Shown piece after piece: positions 26,179 to 34,273 of a DNA stretch of 64,000 nt. This stretch comes from an uncultured Eisenbergiella sp. (GTDB lineage: Bacteria; Bacillota; Clostridia; Lachnospirales; Lachnospiraceae), in the NCBI GenBank assembly GCA_947627215.1, contig CANQVD010000017.1, positions 1-64,000 of the forward strand, written 5' to 3'. Each line of letters begins with the position of its first letter. Position 1 is the first letter of the stretch. The notes under the pieces were generated by a model. It searched no databases, was not told the DNA's origin, and saw only the letters and a program-made list of their open reading frames with translations. Made by a program: the position numbers and the translations under genes.

Positions 26179-27255
26179 ATGCAGAAAAAAATCGTTCTGA
26201 CCGGCGGCGGAACAGCCGGCCATATCACACCCAATATCGCCCTTTTGCCCCGCCTTCGGCAGAGCGGCTATGAGGTTTCCTATATCGGCTCCTACGACGG
26301 CATGGAAAAACAACTGCTGGCCGATTTTGAGGTCCCCTACTACGGGATCGCCACCGGCAAGTTCCGCCGGTATTTCGACCTCAAGAACTTCACCGATCCC
26401 TTCCGGGTGCTCAAGGGCTTCGGCGAGGCCCGCCAGATTTTAAAGCGGCTGGAGCCGGATGTCGTGTTCTCCAAGGGAGGCTTCGTCGCCGTACCGGTGG
26501 TGCGCGCGGCCGCGTCCCTGAAGATCCCCTGCGTCATCCACGAATCCGATATGTCTCCCGGACTCGCCAACAAGCTCTGCATTCCGGTGGCCAGGCGGGT
26601 CTGCTGCAATTTCCCGGAGACCCTAAAGCTGCTCCCGCCCTCCAAGGCCCTGCTGACCGGCTCCCCCATCCGGGCGGAACTGCTGTCAGGCGACGCTGAC
26701 GCCGCCCGCAGGCTCTGCGGCTTTGACCGCAACAGGCCCGTGCTGATGGTCATCGGCGGTTCTCTCGGCTCCGCCGCCATCAATCACGCCGTGCGGGAGG
26801 CCCTGCCCGGGCTGCTTCCCGACTTCCAGGTGGTCCACATCTGCGGCAAAGACAAGATCGACAACCTGCTGCTGAACACGGAGGGCTACCGGCAGTTTGA
26901 ATATTTAAAAGGAGAACTGAAGGACGTCTTCGCGATGGCGGACGTGGTGGTTTCCCGGGCCGGGGCCAATGCGATCTGTGAGCTTCTGGCGCTGAAAAAG
27001 CCCAACCTCCTGATCCCCCTGCCGTCGTCCTCCAGCCGGGGCGACCAGCTCTTAAACGCCCGTTCCTTTGAGGCCCAGGGCTTTTCCGTGGTGATCGACG
27101 AGGATTACCTTTCGCCCGCCCTGCTGACCGAAAAGGTGCAGGAGCTTTATTTCTCCCGTCAGACCTATATCGACGCCATGCGCGGCAGTCAGCAGACCGA
27201 CGCCATCAGCACCATTCTCGGCCTGCTGGACGAGGTCTGCGAAGAGAAACGCTGA
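26179..27255 (+). CDS. murG: UDP-GlcNAc:lipid I N-acetylglucosaminyltransferase MurG
   Basis: The 358-residue GT28 enzyme makes lipid II at the inner face of the membrane in peptidoglycan synthesis. The N-terminal GGGTAGHITPNIAL binds the lipid diphosphate. GGSLGSAAIN and the SRAGANAICELLALKKPNLL region bind UDP-GlcNAc. The start is ATG 26179, after GGGGAGG. It stands outside the usual dcw cluster, next to the TSCPD gene. A GC-rich inverted repeat follows the stop. Confidence 0.93.
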   Translation: MQKKIVLTGGGTAGHITPNIALLPRLRQSGYEVSYIGSYDGMEKQLLADFEVPYYGIATGKFRRYFDLKNFTDPFRVLKGFGEARQILKRLEPDVVFSKGGFVAVPVVRAAASLKIPCVIHESDMSPGLANKLCIPVARRVCCNFPETLKLLPPSKALLTGSPIRAELLSGDADAARRLCGFDRNRPVLMVIGGSLGSAAINHAVREALPGLLPDFQVVHICGKDKIDNLLLNTEGYRQFEYLKGELKDVFAMADVVVSRAGANAICELLALKKPNLLIPLPSSSSRGDQLLNARSFEAQGFSVVIDEDYLSPALLTEKVQELYFSRQTYIDAMRGSQQTDAISTILGLLDEVCEEKR

Positions 27256-27260
27256 AAACA

Positions 27261-27330
27261 GCGCGCGGCCGCCGTCCCGCCGGAAGAAAAGCGGCAGCTT
27301 CGTTTTCCGGCAGGACGGCGGCCGTGCGCG
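27261..27330. terminator. Long GC-rich inverted repeat between murG and the DUF2508 gene
   Basis: Arms of about 25 bp (27261-27285 and 27306-27330) pair almost fully around a loop of about 20 nt. The two genes converge on it. It lacks a T-run, so it may work as a bidirectional barrier or with another factor. Confidence 0.55.
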
Positions 27331-27624
27331 TTACAGGGACGACTGCAGAACAGGCTGCTGTGACAGGCGCTCGTCGTCCGCGGGAAGGATCTCCTTCTGC
27401 AGCTCGGAAAACTTTCCGAGCAGATACTCATAACGCTTCATGGCGGCATTGAGCTTAAAAATATAGCAGTCCACCAGATCGGGATCCGTGACGTAATCGA
27501 AGCCCGCATAAGCGTTATCCAATTCCCATTTCGCCAGCAGCAGATCCTGCCGCAGACTCTCCTCATAATTCAGTTTCGTATCGGTCTGGGCGGGCCGCCG
27601 GCAGACGCGGAAAACCGGGAGCAT
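27331..27624 (-). CDS. DUF2508 family protein (YaaL-like)
   Basis: The 97-residue, mostly helical protein has the DUF2508 core LLLAKWELDNAYAGFDYVTD and FKLNAAMKRYEYLL. In Bacillus the counterpart yaaL sits between recR and bofA. Here the gene lies back to back with a bofA-like gene, which retains the association but not the order. The function is unknown. A run of Gln and Ser ends the protein. Confidence 0.8.
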   Translation of the reverse strand: MLPVFRVCRRPAQTDTKLNYEESLRQDLLLAKWELDNAYAGFDYVTDPDLVDCYIFKLNAAMKRYEYLLGKFSELQKEILPADDERLSQQPVLQSSL

Positions 27625-27754
27625 ACACGTTCCCCTTTCTCAGGCTTTGTTAAAGTATAGACGGCGCTGGAAAAAATATACATGCGCGCCGCCGGCATAT
27701 CCGCCTTTTCAGACGCATATTCTGTAAAAAAAGCCGTACAGGCAGCAGCAGCCC

Positions 27755-27961
27755 ATGAAAAATCCGATGGAAAAGGCCCTCAATTTCATGCTCCGCGCCA
27801 TATTCGGGACGATCTGCATCTGCCTGATCAATTCCCTGCTGGCCGGCCGTGGCCTGGGAGGCGGCGTCGGCGTCAACCCGTTCAGCGTCCTGACAGCCGG
27901 CGCTCTGGGACTTCCGGGCGTGGCGCTGCTCTACGGCATTCAGTTCTATTTTCTGCTGTGA
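27755..27961 (+). CDS. bofA: BofA-like pro-sigma-K processing inhibitor
   Basis: The 68-residue membrane protein has two hydrophobic segments and the family ending LGLPGVALLYGIQF preceded by VGVNPFSVLTAGAL. In Bacillus, BofA restrains the SpoIVFB protease in the forespore outer membrane, delaying sigma-K activation. Its presence suggests a spore-forming lineage. A longer frame in another reading overlaps it but has no homology. The start may be ATG 27755 or 27767. Confidence 0.78.
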   Translation: MKNPMEKALNFMLRAIFGTICICLINSLLAGRGLGGGVGVNPFSVLTAGALGLPGVALLYGIQFYFLL

Positions 27962-28047
27962 ACTGCTTCCATAAAATACTCTGTCACAAATTTTTCCAAC
28001 TGAGCTTGTCAGAATCTGCCAAAAAAATTTTTTTTAGGGAAAATCGC

Positions 28048-28076
28048 TGGACAAACCGTTCCGGCGCGTCTATAAT
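28048..28076 (+). promoter_or_regulatory. Promoter of the Tad pilus operon
   Basis: TGGACA (28048-28053), a 17-bp spacer and TATAAT (28071-28076) give a near-consensus promoter 130 bp before the first gene. An oligo-A/oligo-T tract lies about 20 bp upstream. Confidence 0.7.
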
Positions 28077-28124
28077 TCGGCTTATCATCGATCAGGCCCC
28101 ATGGACGGTGGAGTGCTGGTTTCC

Positions 28125-28156
28125 ATCCCCGGCAGATGGCCGGCGGATCTTTTTTT
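28125..28156 (+). terminator. Intrinsic terminator inside the Tad operon leader (candidate attenuator)
   Basis: The stem ATCCCCGGC (28125-28133) pairs with GCCGGCGGAT (28139-28148) with one bulge and a 5-nt loop, followed by seven Ts (28150-28156). It lies between the promoter and the first start codon. A second, weak hairpin with a T-run follows at 28157-28182. Upstream leader bases such as ATGGA/TCCAT could form a competing pairing. Conditional read-through is inferred. No known riboswitch consensus is evident. Confidence 0.6.
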
Positions 28157-28205
28157 CAGAATCTTTTTCTGAATTCTTTTTTACCCAATCTCAGGAGGCA
28201 ATCTT

Positions 28206-29216
28206 TTGAAGAGAAACAGATTGGCGATCTGCGATCCCGAGCCGGAGTATGCATGTCGCCTGATGGACGCACTCAGCCGAAAGGAGGATTTTCCTTTTGA
28301 GATCCTCACCTTCACGAGTGTGGAACGGCTGCGGGAAAGCCTCTCCCTGGCGCCCCTGCAGCTTCTGGTGATCGCGCAGAGCGCTTTCTGCGCGGAAATG
28401 AAGGACTGGCCCGTATCCGGCATCCTGATCCTGCAGGAAAACGGGGAGCCCATCTGCGCGGAGCTTCCGCGCATCAGCAAATATACCGGCGTCTCCCGCA
28501 TCACGAAGCGGATCATGGAAGAAGCGGCCTGTACCGGCAGCATTCCCTTCCTTCCGGCTGCAGTGACCGGCCGCCAGGCCTGCCGCTTCCTCGGGTTCTA
28601 CACGCCGGTGCGCCGCTGCCTGCAGACGACCTTCGCCTTTACGGCGGGACAGCTCCTGGCCAAAAAGGAGCGCGTGCTGTATCTGAGCTTTGAATGCTGT
28701 TCCGGACTTCCGGCGATGCTGGGCCGCCGGTTCGACGCGGATTTTTCCGATCTGCTCTATCATCTGGAGGAGCCGGGAGAAGCGCTTCTGGATCGACTGT
28801 ACCGGATGACGGAGACGGTGAACGGCATGGACCTGCTGCCGCCGGCCTTTTCCGGATTCGAGCTTTTCGGCACGAAGCAGGAGGAATGGATGCGGCTTCT
28901 GGAAACGCTGCAGGCGAGCCGGTATTCCTGCGTGATCCTGGATCTGTCAGACGGCGTACAGGGATTGTTCGAGATCCTGCGCCTCTGCCGGACCGTCTAC
29001 ACCATCGTGAAGGAAGACCGTTTCGCGCAGGAGAAGCTCAGCCAGTATCAGGCCCTTCTGGAAAGGGCGGACTGTTCGGAGGTGCTGGACAAGACCCGGC
29101 TGCTCTCCCTTCCCGTTTTCCAGAAGCTTCCCGTGGACCTGAACCACATGACCGCCTGCGAGCTGGCGGATTTCACCCGGAGGGTACTGGAGGAATATGA
29201 CGGCAGCGGAATATGA
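28206..29216 (+). CDS. TadZ/CpaE-like pilus localisation protein with degenerate P-loop
   Basis: The 336-residue protein starts at TTG 28206 after AGGAGG. The N-terminal third resembles an atypical receiver domain (LAICDPEPEYACRLMDAL). The rest resembles a ParA/MinD-like fold in which the usual KGGVGKTT loop is FYTPVRRCLQTTFAF, followed by VLYLSFEC. TadZ proteins recruit the Tad machine to the membrane. Its place directly before the TadA-type ATPase supports the call. It overlaps the next gene by 20 bp. Confidence 0.75.
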   Translation: MKRNRLAICDPEPEYACRLMDALSRKEDFPFEILTFTSVERLRESLSLAPLQLLVIAQSAFCAEMKDWPVSGILILQENGEPICAELPRISKYTGVSRITKRIMEEAACTGSIPFLPAAVTGRQACRFLGFYTPVRRCLQTTFAFTAGQLLAKKERVLYLSFECCSGLPAMLGRRFDADFSDLLYHLEEPGEALLDRLYRMTETVNGMDLLPPAFSGFELFGTKQEEWMRLLETLQASRYSCVILDLSDGVQGLFEILRLCRTVYTIVKEDRFAQEKLSQYQALLERADCSEVLDKTRLLSLPVFQKLPVDLNHMTACELADFTRRVLEEYDGSGI

Positions 29217-30444
29217 TGCGTTCCGGGCAGCGCTGAAGCGCGGGATCATGGCGCGGCTGGACTGCGGGCAGGATTTTTCCGACGAACAGGTCCGCCGCAT
29301 CATCGACGAGACGCTGCGCTCCGAAGGCTCCGGCAGGCTGGAGATCGCGGACAGGCGGCGGCTGGGCCGGGAGCTGTTCGATTCCATCCGGGGGATGGAC
29401 ATGCTGCAGCCGCTGCTGGCCGATCCCGGCGTCACGGAGATCATGGTGAACGGTCCGGACCGGATCTTTATTGAAAAGGACGGGCGGCTGTCCCGCTGGA
29501 ACAGGCATTTTGAGAGTGCGGAACGGCTGGCGGACCTGATCCAGCAGATCGCGGCGGGCTGCAACCGGGTGGTCAATGAAGCGTCCCCGATCCTGGATGC
29601 CCGCCTTGCGGACGGCTCCCGGGTGAACATCGTGCTGGCTCCGGTGGCCCTGAACGGCCCCATTCTGACGATACGCCGGTTCCCGGCGGAGGGCATGACC
29701 CTGGACCGCCTGGTGGCCCTCGGCTCCCTGAACGGGGAATGCCGGGCTTTCCTGGAGCTTCTGGTGCGGTGCCGCTACAATATCTTCATCAGCGGCGGCA
29801 CGGGCAGCGGCAAGACCACCTTTTTGAACGCGCTCTCTCAGGCCATCCCGCCAGAGGAGCGGATCATCACCATCGAGGACAGCGCGGAGCTGCAGCTTCG
29901 GTACGCGCAGAATCTGGTCAGCCTGGAAACCCGCAACGCCAATATCGAGGGCTGCGTTCCCGTCACGATCCGGGATCTGATCCGTTCCTCCCTGCGCATG
30001 CGGCCGGACCGCATCATCGTCGGCGAGGTACGGGGCGCGGAAATCTGCGAGCTTCTGACCGCCTACAATTCCGGACATGCGGGCAGCATGTCCACGGGAC
30101 ACGGCAACAGCGCCTCGGATATGCTGCTGCGCATGGAGACCATGCTGCTGATGGGCATGGACGTGCCGCTTTCCGCCATCCAGAGACAGATCGCCTCCGG
30201 GATCGATATTCTGGTTCATCTGGGCCGGCTCCGGGATAAAACCAGAAAGGTGCTGGAGATCGCGGAGATCCTCGGATACGACAGCGGACACGGGATCCGC
30301 ACCTCCACCCTCTACGCCTTTGAGGAGGACTCACAGAGCACCAGGGAGCGGGTGAGCGGGAGCCTGGTCCGGAAAGGAGAACTGTCCCATGTGGAAAAAC
30401 TGGAAGCCGCCGGCTTCGGACGGCAGTACGCGGACGGATTATGA
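29197..30444 (+). CDS. TadA/CpaF family secretion ATPase
   Basis: The 415-residue hexameric ATPase powers Tad (Flp) pilus assembly. Walker A is SGGTGSGKTTFLNAL, an Asp box-like part is in ITIEDSAELQL, Walker B is RPDRIIVGEVRG, and the His-box is TGHGNSASDML. The N-terminal domain carries DPGVTEIMVNGPDRIFIEK, typical of CpaF. The length is normal. It is the motor of the operon and couples to the two TadB/C-like membrane proteins downstream. Confidence 0.93.
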   Translation: MTAAEYDAFRAALKRGIMARLDCGQDFSDEQVRRIIDETLRSEGSGRLEIADRRRLGRELFDSIRGMDMLQPLLADPGVTEIMVNGPDRIFIEKDGRLSRWNRHFESAERLADLIQQIAAGCNRVVNEASPILDARLADGSRVNIVLAPVALNGPILTIRRFPAEGMTLDRLVALGSLNGECRAFLELLVRCRYNIFISGGTGSGKTTFLNALSQAIPPEERIITIEDSAELQLRYAQNLVSLETRNANIEGCVPVTIRDLIRSSLRMRPDRIIVGEVRGAEICELLTAYNSGHAGSMSTGHGNSASDMLLRMETMLLMGMDVPLSAIQRQIASGIDILVHLGRLRDKTRKVLEIAEILGYDSGHGIRTSTLYAFEEDSQSTRERVSGSLVRKGELSHVEKLEAAGFGRQYADGL

Positions 30445-31171
30445 CTGTTACCGCCTCCGGGCCGGAGAATATCTTCTGTGCCTCTGTAAGAGCCTGCTGC
30501 TCTCCGGCGCGTTTTCCTACATGTTCTACCGTTCCTGGCTGGGCATGCTCTCCCTGCCCGCCGCGGCCGCCTGGGTGCTTTCCAGAGAGCGGAAGAACCG
30601 GCAGAACGCCAGGAAGGAACGCCTCGCCGTACAGTTCAGGGATACGATCCTATCGGTGAGCGCCAATATGCAGGCAGGACGCTCCGTTGAGAACGCGTTT
30701 CTGGAAGCGGAGGATGAAATCCGCTCTCTGCACGGGCAGCGCAGCGAAATGGCGCTGGAGCTGGCGTTCCTGCGCAAGGGCCTGAAAAACCGGGTGCCTC
30801 TGGAGCAGCTTCTCTCCGATCTCGGAGAGCGCAGCCACATCGAAGAAATCCGCGACTTTGCAGAATGCTTTTCGGCGGCAAAGCATCTCGGCGGCAATCT
30901 GCGGGAGATTATCGGCCGGACGGCGGCGCTGACCGGGCAGCGGATGGAGGTGGAGCGGGAGATCCGCACGATGCTCGCTTCCCGAAAATACGAGCAGAAG
31001 GTCATGAATCTGATCCCGTTTCTCCTGTTCGGCTTCATGCAGCTCTCCTCCCGGGGATTTTTTGACATCCTCTATCACAATACCGCCGGCATATGTATCA
31101 TGACCGGCTGCCTTCTCCTCTACCTCACCGCCCTGTTCCTCTCCGAAAGGATCATGGACATCCGTCTGTGA
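30389..31171 (+). CDS. TadB-like type II secretion F-domain membrane protein
   Basis: The 260-residue platform protein has two N-terminal membrane helices (about 30-65), a cytoplasmic T2SSF domain (SVSANMQAGRSVENAFLEAE, then CFSAAKHLGGNLREII) and two C-terminal helices. It overlaps the TadA gene by 56 bp but has a strong AAAGGAG site before ATG 30389. TadB and TadC together form the inner membrane base of the pilus. Confidence 0.85.
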   Translation: MWKNWKPPASDGSTRTDYDCYRLRAGEYLLCLCKSLLLSGAFSYMFYRSWLGMLSLPAAAAWVLSRERKNRQNARKERLAVQFRDTILSVSANMQAGRSVENAFLEAEDEIRSLHGQRSEMALELAFLRKGLKNRVPLEQLLSDLGERSHIEEIRDFAECFSAAKHLGGNLREIIGRTAALTGQRMEVEREIRTMLASRKYEQKVMNLIPFLLFGFMQLSSRGFFDILYHNTAGICIMTGCLLLYLTALFLSERIMDIRL

Positions 31172-31218
31172 GGCCTTCCCGGAGGGACGGCTCAATGCCG
31201 GAAAGAAAGGAGAAAAGC

Positions 31219-32601
31219 ATGGGGCAGAACAGATCAGAGCACCGAAACGCAGACCGGCACGGTCCGCTTTACTTCATCGCCGCGCGCCTGCAGACGCTGC
31301 AGGAGAAATATCCCTTCAGGAGGCGCGGCCGGCCGGACCCCCGGCTGGAAACGCTGAAAAACATTTACGGGGACGCAGGGGCCGGACGGGTCTACCGGTC
31401 ATATATGATCCGCAAAAAGGAAAAACTGCTGACGATCTTTCTGGCGGGAATGGGCGTTTCCGCAGCGCTGGCCCTGGATTCCCGCGCCCGCCGGGACGAT
31501 ACCGTCACGGCGCTGGCACGGCCGGAAAGCGGCAGCATCTCCTACGAAATGAACGTGACAGCCGGGGAAGAAGCGCTCGGTACGGTACATCTGGAGGTTC
31601 CCGCCCGCAAACGCTCGGCGGAGGAACAGCGTGAGCTTCTGACGGCGGCGCAGGCCGAGCTGGACGCATGGATGTGCCGGGACGGCTGGCAGGCGGACGC
31701 TGTGGACAAAAGCTTTTCCTTTCCGGATTCTCTGCAGAACGGGCTGGTGGAGGTCCGGTTTGAAAGCAGCCGGTATGACATCCTGGACAGCGCCGGAAAC
31801 GTTCGCAATGCCCTTCTGCCGGAGGAAGGCGAGCTGCTGGAGCTGAGCGCGTTTCTCACCTGCGGCACACAACAGGCGGTCCTGGTTTATCCCATCCGGG
31901 TGATCCCGGCGGGACAGGACCCGGCCGCGCGCCTTTCCCGCGAAACCGGCCGCCTGCTGCTGGAGGCGGAAACGCAGACGGAAGACAGTTCTTTTCCGCT
32001 TCCGTCAGAATTTGACCAAAAACCGCTGACCTGGCGGATCGTCCGTCCGGCATACGGCCCTCTGGCCGCACTGCTGACGCTCGCCGGATGCATGGCGATC
32101 TCCGCCGCCTCTGACCGGGATCTGGAGCGGGAAGGAGAAAAGCGTCGGGAAATGCTGTCGCTGGAATATCCCGCCTTCCTGCTGCGCCTGGCGCTTCTGG
32201 CCGGAACCGGGATGCCGCTGCGAACGGTATTCACGCGCCTGGCACGGGAGGGAGAGGGCGAAGGCGCGCTGCCGGTCTATGAGGAAGTCCTGCGCACCGT
32301 TCGGGAAATGGAGAGCGGTACCGGAGAGATTGCCGCCTATGAGAATTTCGGTATCCGCTGCCGTCTGCCCCAGTACAAAAAATGCGCCTCTCTCCTGATA
32401 CAGAATGTGCGCAGAGGCGCCGGAGGACTGGTACAGGCGCTGGGGCAGGAATCAGAACAGGCATTTGAGGAACGCAAGGCCCTCGCGCGCAGGCGCGGAG
32501 AGGAAGCGCAGACCCGTCTGCTGATCCCCATGCTCATGATGCTGGTCGTAGTGATGATTCTCGTCATGGTACCCGCCTGTTTTTCTTTCGGCGGGCTCTG
32601 A
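31219..32601 (+). CDS. TadC-like protein with a large extracytoplasmic insert
   Basis: The 460-residue protein has a membrane helix at about 66-88, a region of about 185 residues with beta-type sequence (for example GTVHLEVPARKR and VEVRFESSRYDIL), a helix at about 279-297, then a T2SSF domain (LLAGTGMPLRTVFTRLA, RRGAGGLVQALGQESEQAFEE) and a final helix. Classical TadC proteins lack the extracytoplasmic part. ATG 31219 follows AAAGGAG; an in-frame ATG at 31195 is also possible. It is probably the partner of the preceding TadB-like protein. Confidence 0.8.
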   Translation: MGQNRSEHRNADRHGPLYFIAARLQTLQEKYPFRRRGRPDPRLETLKNIYGDAGAGRVYRSYMIRKKEKLLTIFLAGMGVSAALALDSRARRDDTVTALARPESGSISYEMNVTAGEEALGTVHLEVPARKRSAEEQRELLTAAQAELDAWMCRDGWQADAVDKSFSFPDSLQNGLVEVRFESSRYDILDSAGNVRNALLPEEGELLELSAFLTCGTQQAVLVYPIRVIPAGQDPAARLSRETGRLLLEAETQTEDSSFPLPSEFDQKPLTWRIVRPAYGPLAALLTLAGCMAISAASDRDLEREGEKRREMLSLEYPAFLLRLALLAGTGMPLRTVFTRLAREGEGEGALPVYEEVLRTVREMESGTGEIAAYENFGIRCRLPQYKKCASLLIQNVRRGAGGLVQALGQESEQAFEERKALARRRGEEAQTRLLIPMLMMLVVVMILVMVPACFSFGGL

Positions 32602-32615
32602 ATGAAAGGAAAGGA

Positions 32616-32849
32616 ATGAAAAACATGAGGAAACAAATCAACAAACTGAAAGAAAAACTCCGTCTGGCCGCGACGCGCCTGTTCTGCGGGACCGCCGCTC
32701 TGCTGCAGGATCAGGAAGGGATCGGAACCGTGGAGGTGGTGCTGCTGATCCTGGTAGCCGTGGGCCTCGTCCTGATTTTCCGTGAACGGATCGAGGAGCT
32801 TGTCACCTCCGTTTTCGATAAGATCACGTCCAAGGCCAACAGTCTATGA
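32616..32849 (+). CDS. Flp-type (type IVb) pilin
   Basis: The 77-residue precursor has a basic leader of about 36 residues and the class III cleavage motif DQEG|IGTVE, with Glu at +5. A single hydrophobic segment and a short charged tail follow. It is the probable main subunit of the pilus, processed by the prepilin peptidase at 35241-35669. The leader is longer than in many Flp pilins. Its stop overlaps the next start (ATGA). Confidence 0.87.
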   Translation: MKNMRKQINKLKEKLRLAATRLFCGTAALLQDQEGIGTVEVVLLILVAVGLVLIFRERIEELVTSVFDKITSKANSL

Positions 32850-34273
32850 GCAGGGACGGCTATATGACGGTCTATCTGGCGCTGATCACCGGCGTGCTGC
32901 TTTCCCTGATCCTGGCGGTGATCGAGGGCGCGCGCATCGGAACCATACGCATGCACGTCGAATGCTGCGCGGACATGGCGCTGGATTCCGCCCTGGCCCA
33001 GTATCACCGGGAAATGCTGGAGCAATATGAGCTGTTCTTCATCGACACCTCCTACGGGAGCCCGGATCCCTCCTTTCACCGCACGGAAGAGCAGATCTTT
33101 TCCTACATGGAAAAAAATCTGCGCCCGCAGGAGGAGTTTTCCGTCCCTCTGGCAAAGGATCTCACAGGACTGTCCACGGACAGCGTACAGCTCCTGCGGG
33201 CCGGAGTCCCTTCCGACGATGCCGGAGCCGTCCTGAAATACCATATCGTAGAATATATGAAGGATATCTCCGGCCTCTCCCTGGCGGAAGCCATCCTGTC
33301 CCGCGGACAGCAGATGGAGGGCTGGCAGGGCCGCGATATGGAAGGGGAATGGGACCGCGCGGACGCGGCCATGAAGGAGGAAATCATCAGCCGGAAACGG
33401 CTGACCGATGAAAACTGGGACGGACAGATCCCGGAAACGCCCTCAGACGCCGTGCGCCCCACGCGCAGCGAAAACATTCTCGGCGCGGCCGCACAGGGGA
33501 TGGCGCTGTCAGCGGCCTCCATCCCGGGCGCATCCCGTCCTTCCGTCCGCGGGCTCAATCAGGGCACCGGTCTGACGGAGCCGGCACAGCCCGCCGACGG
33601 TGCGGCCGCGGACGGCCTGCTGTACGCCTATATTCTGGACAAATGCGGCTATCTCGGCCAGGAAAAGGAAAACAGCGCTCTGGCCTATGAGGTGGAATAT
33701 ATCCTGCAGCAGGAAACGTCGGACCGGCAGAATCTGGAAAAAACGGCAAGAGAGCTGCTCCTGATCCGCGAGGCTGCGAACATCGCGTTTTTGCTCGGAA
33801 GCGGGCTGCGCGCTCAGGCAGCCGAGGCGGCTTCCGTCATCGCCGCCCTTCTGCTGATGCCGGAAATCGAAACGGCGGTGGAGCTGGTGATCCTGTTCTC
33901 CTGGGCCTATGCGGAAAGCATAAAGGATATCCGCATCCTGTTCCGGGGCGGGAAGGTGCCGCTCGTCAAGGGAGAAGGGGACTGGAATACGCCTTTTTCC
34001 CAGCTTCTGACCTACCGGAGTCATCTGAACGCTTATCACGCCTCGGAAACGGGATGGTCCTACCGGGAATATCTGGGCGCGCTGCTCTTCTGTCACGGAG
34101 CCGATCACGCCGTCACGGGGCTGATGGACGTGATGGAAAGCGACATCCGCCGAACAGACGGCAATGCATCGTTCCGGATCGACGGGCTGATCGACAGCAT
34201 GGAGGCGGAGATTTCCGTGACCAGCCGTTTCGGCGGCAGCTATCGGATCCGGAGAATTTATACCTATGAATGA
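32846..34273 (+). CDS. DUF5702 protein (pseudopilin-like, Tad locus)
   Basis: The 475-residue protein begins SRDGYMTVYLALITGVLLSL, a prepilin-like N terminus with Tyr rather than Glu at +5, and continues with AVIEGARIGTIRMHVECCADMALDS. The remainder is extracytoplasmic with a second hydrophobic stretch at about 310-350. DUF5702 proteins sit in Firmicutes Tad loci. A minor pilin or assembly factor is likely. It is translationally linked to both neighbours by 4-bp overlaps. Confidence 0.82.
   Translation: MSRDGYMTVYLALITGVLLSLILAVIEGARIGTIRMHVECCADMALDSALAQYHREMLEQYELFFIDTSYGSPDPSFHRTEEQIFSYMEKNLRPQEEFSVPLAKDLTGLSTDSVQLLRAGVPSDDAGAVLKYHIVEYMKDISGLSLAEAILSRGQQMEGWQGRDMEGEWDRADAAMKEEIISRKRLTDENWDGQIPETPSDAVRPTRSENILGAAAQGMALSAASIPGASRPSVRGLNQGTGLTEPAQPADGAAADGLLYAYILDKCGYLGQEKENSALAYEVEYILQQETSDRQNLEKTARELLLIREAANIAFLLGSGLRAQAAEAASVIAALLLMPEIETAVELVILFSWAYAESIKDIRILFRGGKVPLVKGEGDWNTPFSQLLTYRSHLNAYHASETGWSYREYLGALLFCHGADHAVTGLMDVMESDIRRTDGNASFRIDGLIDSMEAEISVTSRFGGSYRIRRIYTYE

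Noticed and set aside
28077-28205. GEMM c-di-GMP riboswitch in the Tad leader
   Set aside because: The conserved core bases of the GEMM aptamer are not present; only a terminator-like stem is supported.
27682-28209. 175-codon plus-strand frame overlapping bofA
   Set aside because: The bofA frame within it matches a known family; the longer frame is low-complexity in translation and runs through the Tad promoter and terminator.
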